Source of the DNA: Sphingobacteriales bacterium 44-15
Lineage (GTDB): Bacteria; Bacteroidota; Bacteroidia; Chitinophagales; Chitinophagaceae
Direction: 5' to 3'
Length of the DNA: 64,000 nt
Assembly (NCBI GenBank): GCA_001899685.1
Contig: MKWG01000007.1
Coordinates: 190,206 to 254,205 of the forward strand
Part shown: one piece after another, positions 18,328 through 26,497 of the stretch
Layout of the letters: each line of letters starts with the position of its first letter
How positions within the stretch are numbered: the first letter of the stretch is position 1
Notes under the pieces: generated by a model
The model's input: only the letters and a program-made list of their open reading frames with translations
The model's database searches: none
Told to the model about the DNA's origin: nothing
Position numbers and translations under genes: made by a program

Positions 18328-18759
18328 ATGGGAAAATATCCTTTACCGGTCAGCCATTTCCTGGTGGAATGGGGCGGTAATTCAGTTGGGTTCACAGAAG
18401 TTTCAGGCCTATCTCAGGAAGTTGAAATAATAGAATACCGCGAAGGCAGTTCTCCGGTACACTCCCCGGTCAAAATGCCGGGACAGGTAAAGTACAGCAA
18501 TGTAACACTGAAACGTGGCATTATTAAAGGAGACAATGACTTCTTCAACTGGATCAATACCGTACAACTTAACCAGGTTGAACGGAGAGATGTATCCATA
18601 AAGCTCCTGAACGAAGCGCATGAACCTGTAAGGATCTGGAAACTTAAAAATGCATGGCCCTGTAAAGTTTCGGCCGCAGATCTCAAAGCCGACGGCAACG
18701 AGATAGCTATTGAAACGATGGAACTGGTGCATGAGGGGCTGGTAATTGAAACTGTCTGA
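18328..18759 (+). CDS. Orphan phage tail / contractile-injection inner-tube protein (gp19/Pvc1-like)
   Basis: 143 residues from ATG 18328; an in-frame upstream ATG at 18280 adds 16 hydrophobic residues and is less likely. It matches the T4 gp19/TIGR02241 tube fold: KYPLPVSHFLVEWGG, SGLSQEVEIIEYREG, KMPGQVKYSNVTLKRG, and DFFNWINTVQLNQVERRDV, the last nearly the same as tube proteins of Photorhabdus virulence cassettes and Afp. Such proteins stack as hexamers inside a contractile sheath. No sheath, baseplate, spike or AAA gene is nearby, so this is an isolated copy with no visible injection machine in the window. Confidence 0.85.
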   Translation: MGKYPLPVSHFLVEWGGNSVGFTEVSGLSQEVEIIEYREGSSPVHSPVKMPGQVKYSNVTLKRGIIKGDNDFFNWINTVQLNQVERRDVSIKLLNEAHEPVRIWKLKNAWPCKVSAADLKADGNEIAIETMELVHEGLVIETV

Positions 18760-18783
18760 AACAGTCCAACCCAACATCCGCTA

Positions 18784-19224
18784 CTACATCTCCGCTATCA
18801 AAGGCGCTTTCTTTTTCACATTTTCCTTGGGAAGTGCGACAGGCGCTGCATGCGACTGGGTAAATAACCTTTTACTAACAGGGTAATGCTTAACCGAAAG
18901 CGGGATTTTTTGAGCCATTTCCGCAGCCTGCCGAAAAATAGCTTTTTTTTGCTTTGCCATTAAAGGCCTGAGATGCTCTTTACTCCAGATAAGCAGTCCG
19001 CTGAGTTTGTGGCCCATGGCTATCAACATGCGAAAAAGTAAGGGCAAGGACATACCACGCCGCATTTCCATGGGCGATTTACTTTTCACTGCAAGGTTGA
19101 GCACCTCCACCTTCACTTTTCCACGGGGAAGCCGCCTGGCATAATAGGCCGAAATACATTCGCCGGTCTCTACATTAAAATACCGGTACACCTGGCAACT
19201 GGCAGCATATGTTTTCTTTGGCAT
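18784..19224 (-). CDS. Hypothetical basic protein
   Basis: 146 residues, strongly basic, with many Lys/Arg and a helix-rich middle (PLLFRMLIAMGHKLSGLLIWSK). The N-terminal VYRYFNVETGECISAYYARRLPRGK looks like a small beta-sheet region, and the C-terminus is disordered-looking with repeated KK and Pro. No signal peptide or known motif was recognised. It is convergent with the tube-protein gene, with 24 bp between stops. Coding is likely from length and codon pattern, but function is unknown. Confidence 0.6.
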   Translation of the reverse strand: MPKKTYAASCQVYRYFNVETGECISAYYARRLPRGKVKVEVLNLAVKSKSPMEMRRGMSLPLLFRMLIAMGHKLSGLLIWSKEHLRPLMAKQKKAIFRQAAEMAQKIPLSVKHYPVSKRLFTQSHAAPVALPKENVKKKAPLIAEM

Positions 19225-19258
19225 AAGCAGAATATATTCAAATGAGGAAATATCGAAG

Positions 19259-19295
19259 CGTATAATTACGAAATAACCGTATAATTACGAAATAA
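19259..19295. repeat. Two 18-bp direct repeats, period 19
   Basis: CGTATAATTACGAAATAA occurs exactly twice (19259-19276 and 19278-19295). It starts 35 bp upstream of the minus-strand gene beginning at 19224, so it may bind a regulator of that gene. Confidence 0.75.
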
Positions 19296-19450
19296 AATAA
19301 CATCATTATTCCGGTAATTCATCGAAATATATCCACATCAACTACAAAAAGTTACCGCCTTTTATGTAGGTATTGTCACTACTTCCTGATAATTCTGGCT
19401 TAAAACCCTCATGGGCAAAAGTTTATAAAATAAAAAAATAATATACACAT

Positions 19451-19483
19451 AAAAAAGCTCCGCCGGTTTTAACTGACGGAGCG
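19451..19483 (-). terminator. Rho-independent terminator of usp3
   Basis: On the minus strand, GCTCCGTC and GGCGGAGC form a stem (one mismatch) around AGTTAAAACC, followed by six T. It is about 95 bp past the stop of the usp gene at 19579. Confidence 0.75.
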
Positions 19484-19578
19484 ACATTATCAAAACTATA
19501 AACCTATTGAGACGCTATTCACCTCCATTTACTTCGCAGCATTTACCTTCATTTCTTCTGCCCGCAACAGGGATCCGT

Positions 19579-20442
19579 TTATTCACTGGTATGAGCTTTA
19601 TCGGGAATGACAAGTAAAGGAATGGTAGTATGATAAGCCATGCTTCTGGTAACACTCGGATGAATGGCCCTGCTCAGAAAACCACGCTGAAGGCTCACCA
19701 TCGCTACTATATCAATTCCATTACTATCTATATAATCCTGCAGCGTTTCTTCAAACCTGCTTCCGGAAAGGTGCGCTGTTATTATTTGCTGACCGGGAAA
19801 TTTTTGCCCCAGGAAATTTTTGTATGATTCCAGCTCCCTGCTGTGGTCAACGAAATCTGCCCCGATAGCACTATCCTCATCCGTAAAAACAACTATGTGT
19901 ATACGGCTTTGGAACAAACGGGCAATCCCGAAAAGAGAATCAAGTAATACGGGATCTTTTTCAAACCGGTTGGTAGCAAAAAGTATTTCTTCCGGCATGC
20001 TCCAGTCATAGCTATAGGGTACAGCGATCACCGGCACAGTGCTCCCGCCCGTAACAGAAGCAGTCTTGGTTCCCCATACTTTTTTACCTATTCCCCCCGT
20101 AGCGCCCATAGTGCCCATTATTACAACATCAGCTTTCGTGTTTTCAACAGCGGCCAGAATGTTTTCTTTCACATAACCGGTATACAATTGCGCTTCAATG
20201 GTCACGTTTTCGGATTTCCGTATTGCATCCCTGATCATGTTCAACTTTTTTGTAGCTTCATGAAGCATTTGTTCTTCCTGCTCCTTCTGTACTCCCATAT
20301 AATCCATGTACATGCCCGTATCACTTTCCACTGTATGTATCAATACAATGCCCGCCGGCATCAGCTTAGCAATTTGTACCGCAAAGCTCAATGCATTATC
20401 CGCGCATTTTGAAAAATCCGTAGGTACTAATATTTTTTTCAT
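19579..20442 (-). CDS. Universal stress protein (Usp3, two Usp domains)
   Basis: 287 residues. The N-terminal Usp domain is canonical: KKILVPTDFSKCADNALSFA, DVVIMGTMGATGGIGKKVWGTKTASVTGGSTVPVIAVP with the nucleotide-loop glycines (GTMGATGG), so it probably binds ATP. The second half (EEILFATNRFEKDPVLLDSL ... IDIVAMVSLQRGFLSRAIHPSVTRSMAYH) is a degenerate Usp domain ending PLLVIPDKAH. It differs clearly from Usp1 and Usp2. It diverges from the oxidoreductase gene at 20791. It has its own terminator. Confidence 0.9.
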   Translation of the reverse strand: MKKILVPTDFSKCADNALSFAVQIAKLMPAGIVLIHTVESDTGMYMDYMGVQKEQEEQMLHEATKKLNMIRDAIRKSENVTIEAQLYTGYVKENILAAVENTKADVVIMGTMGATGGIGKKVWGTKTASVTGGSTVPVIAVPYSYDWSMPEEILFATNRFEKDPVLLDSLFGIARLFQSRIHIVVFTDEDSAIGADFVDHSRELESYKNFLGQKFPGQQIITAHLSGSRFEETLQDYIDSNGIDIVAMVSLQRGFLSRAIHPSVTRSMAYHTTIPLLVIPDKAHTSE

Positions 20443-20790
20443 AAAACTGCTTTCAAAAATGGTGATTATAACAAATGCCTGCGATGTTATACAAGGAACC
20501 GGATAGATATCCGATTCCGTTTCTAAAATCCTGTATCGTAACTTCTGTAAAATTATACAGATATAAGCCTTTCAGGAATGAGGTTCATTCCCTCTCTGCA
20601 TGATCTGTATCATGATCGCCGGTATTCATTCCTTTATCAGCCATTCTTCAGCCTGCACGAAAAAAAGCATGGCAGGATGCTACATTGGCTGTGCCCATTC
20701 TTATCCCGGCATTTAAAATTTGAGCAGGTTATACAAAAATCAGGCGCCGGGTTATCTCAAAACTGCCCAAATTTGTATTCCAAAATTAAG
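20443..20790. other. Divergent intergenic region with a palindrome
   Basis: About 350 bp between usp3 (minus) and the oxidoreductase (plus). The only clear signal is TCTGTAAAATTATACAGA at 20544-20561, perfect 6-bp arms around 6 bp, a possible operator. An open frame from 20578 runs into the oxidoreductase but the added residues look non-coding. Confidence 0.5.
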
Positions 20791-21738
20791 ATGACAATGA
20801 AAGCAATTGTATTAACGGGCTTCGGAGGAGTGGAAAATCTCCGGTTTCGTGAATTGCCGGTTCCCGGCATAGCAGCCGATGAAGTGCTTGTAGAAGTAAA
20901 GGCATTCAGTATAAACCCGGTTGATGTTAAAACGAGGAATGGCAAAGGTATTGCCGGGAGGTTAAAAGATTTTGACCCGATCATACCCGGCTGGGATATT
21001 TCGGGCATAGTAAAGCAGGCAGGTCAGTCAGTAACCGTTTTCAAACCCGGCGACGAGGTATTTGGAATGATCAACTTTCCCGGTCACGGTAAAGCATATG
21101 CGCAATATGTGGCCGCCCCGGCAGCGCATCTCGCTGTGAAGCCCGGCAATATTTCGCATACAGAAGCCGCAGCAGCTACGCTGGCAGCGCTGACCGCATT
21201 GCAGGATCTGAGGGATGCTCTCGATATTCAGCGCGGCGATAAGCTGCTTGTACATGCTGCTGCAGGCGGCGTAGGGCATTTTGCAGTGCAGATCGCCAAA
21301 CATCTTGGCGCAGAGGTAATTGGCACTGCATCCTCCGCCAATAAAGATTTTGTATCAGGGCTGGGAGCCGACCGGTTTGTTGACTATCGCCTGCAGCCCC
21401 TGCCTGACGTAATAAGCAATGTAGACAAGGTGCTTGATACTATTGGCGGCGACAATATTGAGCTGTCGCTGCAACTGATGAAACCGGGAGGAACAATACT
21501 CAGCATAGTGTCAGGGAAGAATGACCAGGTACAGGAAAAAGCAGCGGCGAAGGGTATGACGGGCTTGACTCTGATGGTGCATTCAAGCGGCGAAGACCAG
21601 GCAAAGATCGCCCGGCTGATGGAACAGGGTATTGTAAAGCCGCATGTGTATAAGACATACGCTTTTGATGAAATTGCGGAAGCTCATAACCAGGTAGAAA
21701 GCGGAAGAACAGCAGGCAAAGTAGTGGTAACGGTCTGA
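20791..21738 (+). CDS. NADP-dependent quinone oxidoreductase-like (zinc-independent MDR family)
   Basis: ATG at 20791 (MTMKAIVLTGFGG) gives 315 residues; the frame is open for 71 codons upstream but these do not fit the family. GroES-like domain with INPVDVKTRNGKG and GWDISGIVKQAGQSVTVFKPGDEVFG; Rossmann domain with DKLLVHAAAGGVGHFAVQIAK (AAGGVG dinucleotide loop). The zinc ligands of true alcohol dehydrogenases are absent, so it is of the QOR/crotonase-reductase type that reduces quinones or enones with NADPH. It fits the oxidative stress neighbourhood. Confidence 0.88.
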   Translation: MTMKAIVLTGFGGVENLRFRELPVPGIAADEVLVEVKAFSINPVDVKTRNGKGIAGRLKDFDPIIPGWDISGIVKQAGQSVTVFKPGDEVFGMINFPGHGKAYAQYVAAPAAHLAVKPGNISHTEAAAATLAALTALQDLRDALDIQRGDKLLVHAAAGGVGHFAVQIAKHLGAEVIGTASSANKDFVSGLGADRFVDYRLQPLPDVISNVDKVLDTIGGDNIELSLQLMKPGGTILSIVSGKNDQVQEKAAAKGMTGLTLMVHSSGEDQAKIARLMEQGIVKPHVYKTYAFDEIAEAHNQVESGRTAGKVVVTV

Positions 21739-21764
21739 TTCCCTTAATTTAGCGCCTGCATAAC

Positions 21765-22772
21765 ATGGATTCGTTAACCCATATCGTTCTCGGAGCCTGC
21801 ATAGGCGAAGCACTGGCGGGAAAATATCTTGGCAAAAAAGCCATGATACTCGGTATCATCGGGCAAAGCATTCCTGATATAGATTTTATTTCAGGTATCT
21901 GGCTTACGGGTACAGATCAGATCATGGCACACCGCGCTTTCACACATTCCATATTGTTTGCCGTTATTGTTACACTGCTGCTGTCATGGATATCTGCCAG
22001 GATATTGCACCTGCACAACGTCCGGCTCAGGAAATACATATTGCTTTTTTCAGTAAACATTTTTGTACATATTTTCATTGATACCTTTAACGCCTATGGC
22101 ACTGCACTGCTATCGCCCTTTAGCGATACCCGGTATTCATTCAATACGTTATTTGTAGCAGATCCGCTTTTCTCTATCGGGCCCTTTGCCGCATGTATGT
22201 GGCTATGGTTTACCAAACAACGGTCGCTGCGAAATACTATAGTTGCCCTGGCAGGGATTGTATACTGCATATTCTATATCGGCTACGCTGTATACAACAA
22301 AACAACTGCCGACAAGGCGCTGGCCCGCACACTGTCTGAAAAGCATATTCCTTCTTCAGGATATATCAGCACACCTACCCTGTTCAACACCTGGCTTTGG
22401 TTTATGGTGGTAAAGCAGCCGCAGGGATACCAGGTGGGATACCGTTCCGTGTTTGATAAGCAGGAAAATATAACCTTACATTACATACCCCGGAACGACT
22501 CCCTGCTCTCACAGGCGGCCAGCCCAAAGGATCTGCATGACTTACTGAAATTTGCAAATGGCTATTATACTGTAGAGAAATGGCATGATACGCTCACTAT
22601 GAATATTCTCCGTTTTGGACAAACCGGCTGGCAGGATTCTTCCACCCGGTTTGCTTTTTATTACCTTCTCAATCAGCCCGGCGGCAACACGCTGGTAACG
22701 CAAAGAGGACGATTTAAAGGGATGGATGCCCATAGCATTTCCCGCTTTATACAACGCATAAAAGGATACTAA
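21765..22772 (+). CDS. Membrane-bound YdjM-like metal-dependent hydrolase
   Basis: 335 residues. The N-terminal MDSLTHIVLGACIGEAL, then SIPDIDF and HRAFTHSILFA give the His/Asp set of the YdjM/DUF457 family; IDTFNAYGTALLSPF follows. Four to five membrane helices lie between residues 25 and 180; the C-terminal part (about 190-335) is soluble and specific to Bacteroidetes homologues. Members are called metal-dependent hydrolases without a defined substrate. It begins 26 bp after the oxidoreductase gene, so the two may be co-transcribed. Confidence 0.83.
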   Translation: MDSLTHIVLGACIGEALAGKYLGKKAMILGIIGQSIPDIDFISGIWLTGTDQIMAHRAFTHSILFAVIVTLLLSWISARILHLHNVRLRKYILLFSVNIFVHIFIDTFNAYGTALLSPFSDTRYSFNTLFVADPLFSIGPFAACMWLWFTKQRSLRNTIVALAGIVYCIFYIGYAVYNKTTADKALARTLSEKHIPSSGYISTPTLFNTWLWFMVVKQPQGYQVGYRSVFDKQENITLHYIPRNDSLLSQAASPKDLHDLLKFANGYYTVEKWHDTLTMNILRFGQTGWQDSSTRFAFYYLLNQPGGNTLVTQRGRFKGMDAHSISRFIQRIKGY

Positions 22773-22820
22773 TGTCTCTCTTTCGGGTCTGCCGATGAAA
22801 CCCGGCATCAGGGAATAAGA

Positions 22821-22868
22821 GAGAAAAGTGAATGGTGAGACTTGAGGCGATAAACGTGAATGGTGAGC
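22821..22868. repeat. Interspersed hairpin repeat, copy 6 (degenerate)
   Basis: GAGAAAAGTGAATGGTGAGA and AAACGTGAATGGTGAG belong to the left-arm vocabulary. No clear right arm is present. Confidence 0.45.
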
Positions 22869-22941
22869 GCCTTACCACCTATCGCTTATGTGTGATACCT
22901 CAAATAAAAGTGCGCTACATGCAACTGTCCGGCTTAAAAAT

Positions 22942-22973
22942 ACATCTTTGAAAAGACTTTAGCTCAAAGATGT
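22942..22973. repeat. Short perfect hairpin
   Basis: ACATCTTTG (22942-22950) and CAAAGATGT (22965-22973) form a 9-bp stem with a 14-nt loop, directly beside the large hairpin. Confidence 0.7.
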
Positions 22974-22978
22974 GGTAA

Positions 22979-23081
22979 GGGCGCATTTCACATTTTCGCA
23001 CCATTTCTCCCATCGCTGCTGCGCGGAGAGGGGATTGCAGGGATGAGGGAAATATGTGCCGCGAAAATTTGAAATGCGCCC
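22979..23081. repeat. 103-bp near-perfect long hairpin
   Basis: The outer arms are 21 bp each (22979-22999 and 23061-23081) with a single mismatch; the left arm starts GGGCGCATTTCA and the right ends TGAAATGCGCCC. The next 22-23 bases inward also pair with few mismatches, leaving about 17 nt of loop (TGCGCGGAGAGGGGATT). It could be a REP-like or MITE-like element or a structured RNA. No transposase is nearby. Confidence 0.75.
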
Positions 23082-23454
23082 TGTGATAATGAGTAAAAAT
23101 ACCTGGTATGAAAACTTTTTTGTTTCGATCCGGCATCTTATCTTTACCATCCTAAACAGAACTAAAAGTTCATTACAGATTGCCCGCTGGTTATGAAATG
23201 TTATATCCGGGAATCACCAATAACCTTCATCGACTGATTCCATATCCCTTACCCCGATTGTTTACAACCGACTGTTTGCATATTAGCGATAATATGAATA
23301 CTATCGGCAACAGGAACCATGCTTATAGAGAAACCCTTATTTCAAAATAAGTGGTAACCGCAAAAGCGATCCGGAACGATAGCCGTGAATATAATTGATT
23401 GATCCGTTACCCTGTCATAATGAATTGAGCAATATTACTATAATCTGACACCAC

Positions 23455-24015
23455 ATGAGTAACCTTACAGACAGTCTCTGGCATATTATCTATGTCAGGG
23501 AAAAATGGGAAAAAAAGACATCAGTTTATCTTCAAAAGAAAGGCATTGAATTTTTTTGCCCGTTTCAAAAAACGGAGCGCCCTTTATATAACATAAGAAT
23601 ACATTCCGATGAACCGGTCTTATCCGGTTATATTTTTGTAAAAACCAGTACAGATCAACTGCGCCGGCTCAAGTCCATCCCCGGCGTACTCAATATAGTA
23701 TACTGGCTGGACAAGCCTGCGTACATCCGCGATGAAGATATGAGCGCCCTCCGGGGATTTTTGAATAATCACTCCGTTTCCAGGACAGAACGGATAAAGC
23801 TGAATTTTGAGTCGCATACCACCCTCACCAATATACTTCGCGATAACCGCGGAAGCAACCCGGCTGAGTTTATTACCTATACTTCCATCTTCGAATTTCC
23901 TGCGATAGGATATGCTTTTATCGCAGAAAACATACAGGTGGATGCAGCGGACTATGCTCATATAAAGAACACAAAAGCTCCGGCTGTAAAAGCTTTATCA
24001 GTGCTTAACGCATAA
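23455..24015 (+). CDS. NusG-like/UpxY-type transcription antiterminator, orphan
   Basis: 186 residues. The N-terminal NGN domain has WHIIYVREKWEKKTSVYLQKKGIEFFCP (start WHIIYVREKWEKK), SGYIFVKTSTDQL and IPGVLNIVYW, typical of specialised NusG paralogues such as UpxY and RfaH. The C-terminal part (about 110-186) does not show a clear KOW signature. In Bacteroidetes these proteins usually sit at the start of polysaccharide loci and help polymerase through the long operon. Here no such operon follows: the next gene is phosphoglucomutase on the opposite strand. Its target may lie elsewhere. Confidence 0.82.
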   Translation: MSNLTDSLWHIIYVREKWEKKTSVYLQKKGIEFFCPFQKTERPLYNIRIHSDEPVLSGYIFVKTSTDQLRRLKSIPGVLNIVYWLDKPAYIRDEDMSALRGFLNNHSVSRTERIKLNFESHTTLTNILRDNRGSNPAEFITYTSIFEFPAIGYAFIAENIQVDAADYAHIKNTKAPAVKALSVLNA

Positions 24016-24078
24016 CGTGAGAAGATAAACGTGAAATGTGAAAAGCTCCTCACGCCTCTCACTTTTCACGTTTCACAT
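24015..24078. repeat. Interspersed hairpin repeat, copy 7
   Basis: ACGTGAGAAGATAAACGTGA and GTGAAATGTGAAAAG face CTCACTTTTCACGTTTCAC. It starts at the stop codon of the NusG-like gene. Confidence 0.65.
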
Positions 24079-24112
24079 CTCTCTGTCTATTAACTGTCTA
24101 CTAACCTGTAAC

Positions 24113-25840
24113 CTATTTCAACTTCATATCAGCTATAATGCCCTGGATACGTTTATCCAGAACTGCGCTTACTTTATCATAGTCGGCAGCGCCCGGCAGG
24201 TTTGTATGCACGCTGAAATAAAATTTGATCTTGGGCTCTGTGCCGGAAGGCCTGGCGGATATTTTGCTGCCATCTTCCAGTACAAACTGCAATACGTTCG
24301 ATTTAGGAAGCTTTATTTCCCATTCTTCGCCGGTAATAAGGTTTTTACCTTTGCGCAGTTCATAGTCAAGCAGTTTCACCACCTTCGAGCCATTAATAGA
24401 CTGGGGTGTATTATCCCGGTATGCCTGCATCATCTCTGCGATCTCTTCCTGGCCGCGCATGCCTTTCTTTGTTATTGAAATAAGGCTCTCTTTATAAAAA
24501 CCGTATTGCACATACAGCTCCACCAGTTTTTCAAACAGGCTTTTGCCATTATCTTTTTCATAGGCCGCCATTTCGCAGAGGATAGCCACAGCGCTTACGG
24601 CATCTTTGTCCCTCAGATTGGGACCAACCAGTAAACCATAGCTTTCCTCTCCGCCGATAATATAATCTTCAACACCTTCTTTTTCCTTGATCAGCTCGGC
24701 GATCCATTTGAAGCCCGTCAATACATTGTAACATTTCACGCCGTTGGCAGCGGCAAATTTGTCAATCATATCCGTAGTAACAATGGTTTTCACTACCATA
24801 TCATTAGACTTGGCTATTCCTTTCGATTTTCTCGCTTCTATAAGGTAGCTAAAGGCAAGAACAGCCGTTTGATTACCATTCACCAGCATCCATTTGCCTT
24901 TATTGTCCTTAACGGCAATGCCTACCCTGTCTGCGTCAGGATCTGTGCCCAGAAGGATATCCGCATCCATTGCTTCCGCCTTTTTCAGACCAATGCTCAT
25001 GGCTTCACTTTCTTCAGGATTAGGATAAACAACCGTAGGGAAATTACCGTCAGGCTTCGCCTGCTCTTCTACTATGGTTACATTGGTAAAGCCATAGCGT
25101 TTCAGCAATTCGGGCACCAGCATAATGCCGGTACCATGAATGGGAGTATATACAATTTTCAAATCTTTCTGGCGCTCAATGATATCGGGATAAACACTCA
25201 GCCCTTTAGCCATGGTAAGATAGGCTTCGTCAATATCCTTACCGATGATCGTGATATTTTTCTCTCCGCCGCTCCATTTTACTTCATCTACCGAACCGAT
25301 CTTATCTACTTCCTTGATCACATTTTTATCATGCGGCGGCACAAGCTGCCCTCCGTCATTCCAGTAAGCTTTATAACCATTATACTCTTTGGGATTATGC
25401 GAAGCGGTACATACAACGCCGCCCTGGCAGCCGAGATACCTGATAGCAAACGACAGCTCCGGTGTGGGGCGGAGTGATTCAAATAAGAAAACCCTGATAC
25501 CATTAGCAGCCATCACATTAGCGGTGATCTCTGCAAACTGCCGGCTATTGTTGCGGCTGTCATGGGCTATAGCCACTCTTATTTCGCCGCCGGGATATGT
25601 TTTGTTGAGATAGTTAGCATACCCTTGTGTAGCCATTCCCACAGTATATTTATTGATCCGGTTGGTGCCCACTCCCATGATGCCGCGGAGCCCGCCCGTA
25701 CCGAATTCAAGATTACGGTAAAACGCATCTGTAAGCTCATCGGGATTTTCAGCCTGGATTTTTTTTATCTCATTCTTTGTAGCTTCATCAAAAGATCCGT
25801 TGAGCCATGCGTTTACACGCTGTGTAATGTTGGTGTCCAT
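24113..25840 (-). CDS. Phosphoglucomutase/phosphomannomutase (phospho-sugar mutase)
   Basis: 575 residues from ATG 25840 (MDTNITQRVNAWL); the frame runs 25 codons further but with poor context. The catalytic serine loop is CTASHNPKEYNGYK near residue 145, the magnesium loop is GTDPDADRVGIAV near 298, the sugar-binding loop is GGEESYG near 395, and the phosphate site is RPSGTEPKIKFY near the end. It interconverts hexose 1- and 6-phosphates (PgcA-like by length). Cytoplasmic. The phosphoribosyltransferase gene lies 75 bp upstream on the same strand. Confidence 0.95.
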   Translation of the reverse strand: MDTNITQRVNAWLNGSFDEATKNEIKKIQAENPDELTDAFYRNLEFGTGGLRGIMGVGTNRINKYTVGMATQGYANYLNKTYPGGEIRVAIAHDSRNNSRQFAEITANVMAANGIRVFLFESLRPTPELSFAIRYLGCQGGVVCTASHNPKEYNGYKAYWNDGGQLVPPHDKNVIKEVDKIGSVDEVKWSGGEKNITIIGKDIDEAYLTMAKGLSVYPDIIERQKDLKIVYTPIHGTGIMLVPELLKRYGFTNVTIVEEQAKPDGNFPTVVYPNPEESEAMSIGLKKAEAMDADILLGTDPDADRVGIAVKDNKGKWMLVNGNQTAVLAFSYLIEARKSKGIAKSNDMVVKTIVTTDMIDKFAAANGVKCYNVLTGFKWIAELIKEKEGVEDYIIGGEESYGLLVGPNLRDKDAVSAVAILCEMAAYEKDNGKSLFEKLVELYVQYGFYKESLISITKKGMRGQEEIAEMMQAYRDNTPQSINGSKVVKLLDYELRKGKNLITGEEWEIKLPKSNVLQFVLEDGSKISARPSGTEPKIKFYFSVHTNLPGAADYDKVSAVLDKRIQGIIADMKLK

Positions 25841-25915
25841 AAAATAAAAAATATTAGAGTTTGCAATCAGGAAATTTGTTTGACCGAATATCGCAGAAAT
25901 CGGGAATATTAGCAA

Positions 25916-26410
25916 CTATTCCAGCCATGCGCCTGTAACTTTTTCCCCCGAGACCTCCACAAAAATATGTTCCTGCAGGGTAGTTGCCAGGGCAAAGCCA
26001 ACATAATCGGTATGTACGGGAAAGGTCTTGTGTGTTCTGTCCACCAGCGCCAGCGTCTGTATTTTTTTAGGCTGGTTCCTCAAAAAAGGCTGCAGGGCGT
26101 ATAACATGGTCTTCCCGCTGTTGGCTACATCATCTACCACAATGATCACCGTTCCGTCAAAATTCACAGCCTGGCTGAGCGTAATTTTTTTGGGGAAGCG
26201 CTTATCATCCACTTCGATCTCCATCACTGCTACTTCTCCCCGGAAAATATCATGAAGCAATTGCCTGAGCTTCTCAGCGATCACCACACCATTCTCTTTT
26301 ATACCGGCAAGGATCAGCTTTTCTTCTCCTACATTTTGCTCTGCAATTTCATAAGCTATCCGCTGCAGCTTTTTTGCAACCTGTTCTTCTGTAAGAATAT
26401 AATTTTTCAT
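25916..26410 (-). CDS. Phosphoribosyltransferase family protein (PyrR-like)
   Basis: 164 residues with the type I PRTase fold. The PRPP-binding motif is VIIVVDDVANSGKTM near residue 90-104; the flexible region before it has VAVMEIEVDD. Its length and the N-terminal helix LTEEQVAKKLQRIAYEIAEQ resemble PyrR, but the uracil-specific hood is unclear, so regulator or salvage enzyme cannot be settled. The promoter TAGTTTTG lies 20 bp upstream of the ATG. Confidence 0.8.
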   Translation of the reverse strand: MKNYILTEEQVAKKLQRIAYEIAEQNVGEEKLILAGIKENGVVIAEKLRQLLHDIFRGEVAVMEIEVDDKRFPKKITLSQAVNFDGTVIIVVDDVANSGKTMLYALQPFLRNQPKKIQTLALVDRTHKTFPVHTDYVGFALATTLQEHIFVEVSGEKVTGAWLE

Positions 26411-26429
26411 TCCGGGAGATTAATCCCTC

Positions 26430-26437
26430 CAAAACTA
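26430..26437 (-). promoter_or_regulatory. -7 element of the phosphoribosyltransferase gene
   Basis: TAGTTTTG on the minus strand, a full TAnnTTTG match 20 bp before the start codon. The opposite gene (26498) has TACCTTTA at 26477-26484 in the same divergent gap. Confidence 0.45.
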
Positions 26438-26497
26438 AGCGGTATTACCGAATAAAACAATTCGTACTAAACATCTTACCTTTAGCGTTACAACTAC

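Larger units (their letters stand above)
19225..19578. other. Intergenic region with tandem repeat and terminator
   Basis: About 350 bp, AT-rich. It holds a 19-bp tandem direct repeat at 19259-19295 just upstream of the hypothetical gene and a minus-strand terminator at 19451-19483. No gene is seen. Confidence 0.6.
22773..23454. other. Long intergenic region with structured repeats
   Basis: About 680 bp without a supportable gene. It holds a degenerate hairpin-repeat copy (22821-22868), a 9-bp perfect hairpin (22942-22973) and a 103-bp near-perfect hairpin (22979-23081), then about 370 bp of unmarked leader before the NusG-like gene. Confidence 0.6.

Noticed and set aside
20578-20790. N-terminal extension of the oxidoreductase
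   Set aside because: The 71 extra residues are not found in the family; the ATG at 20791 aligns with the usual start.
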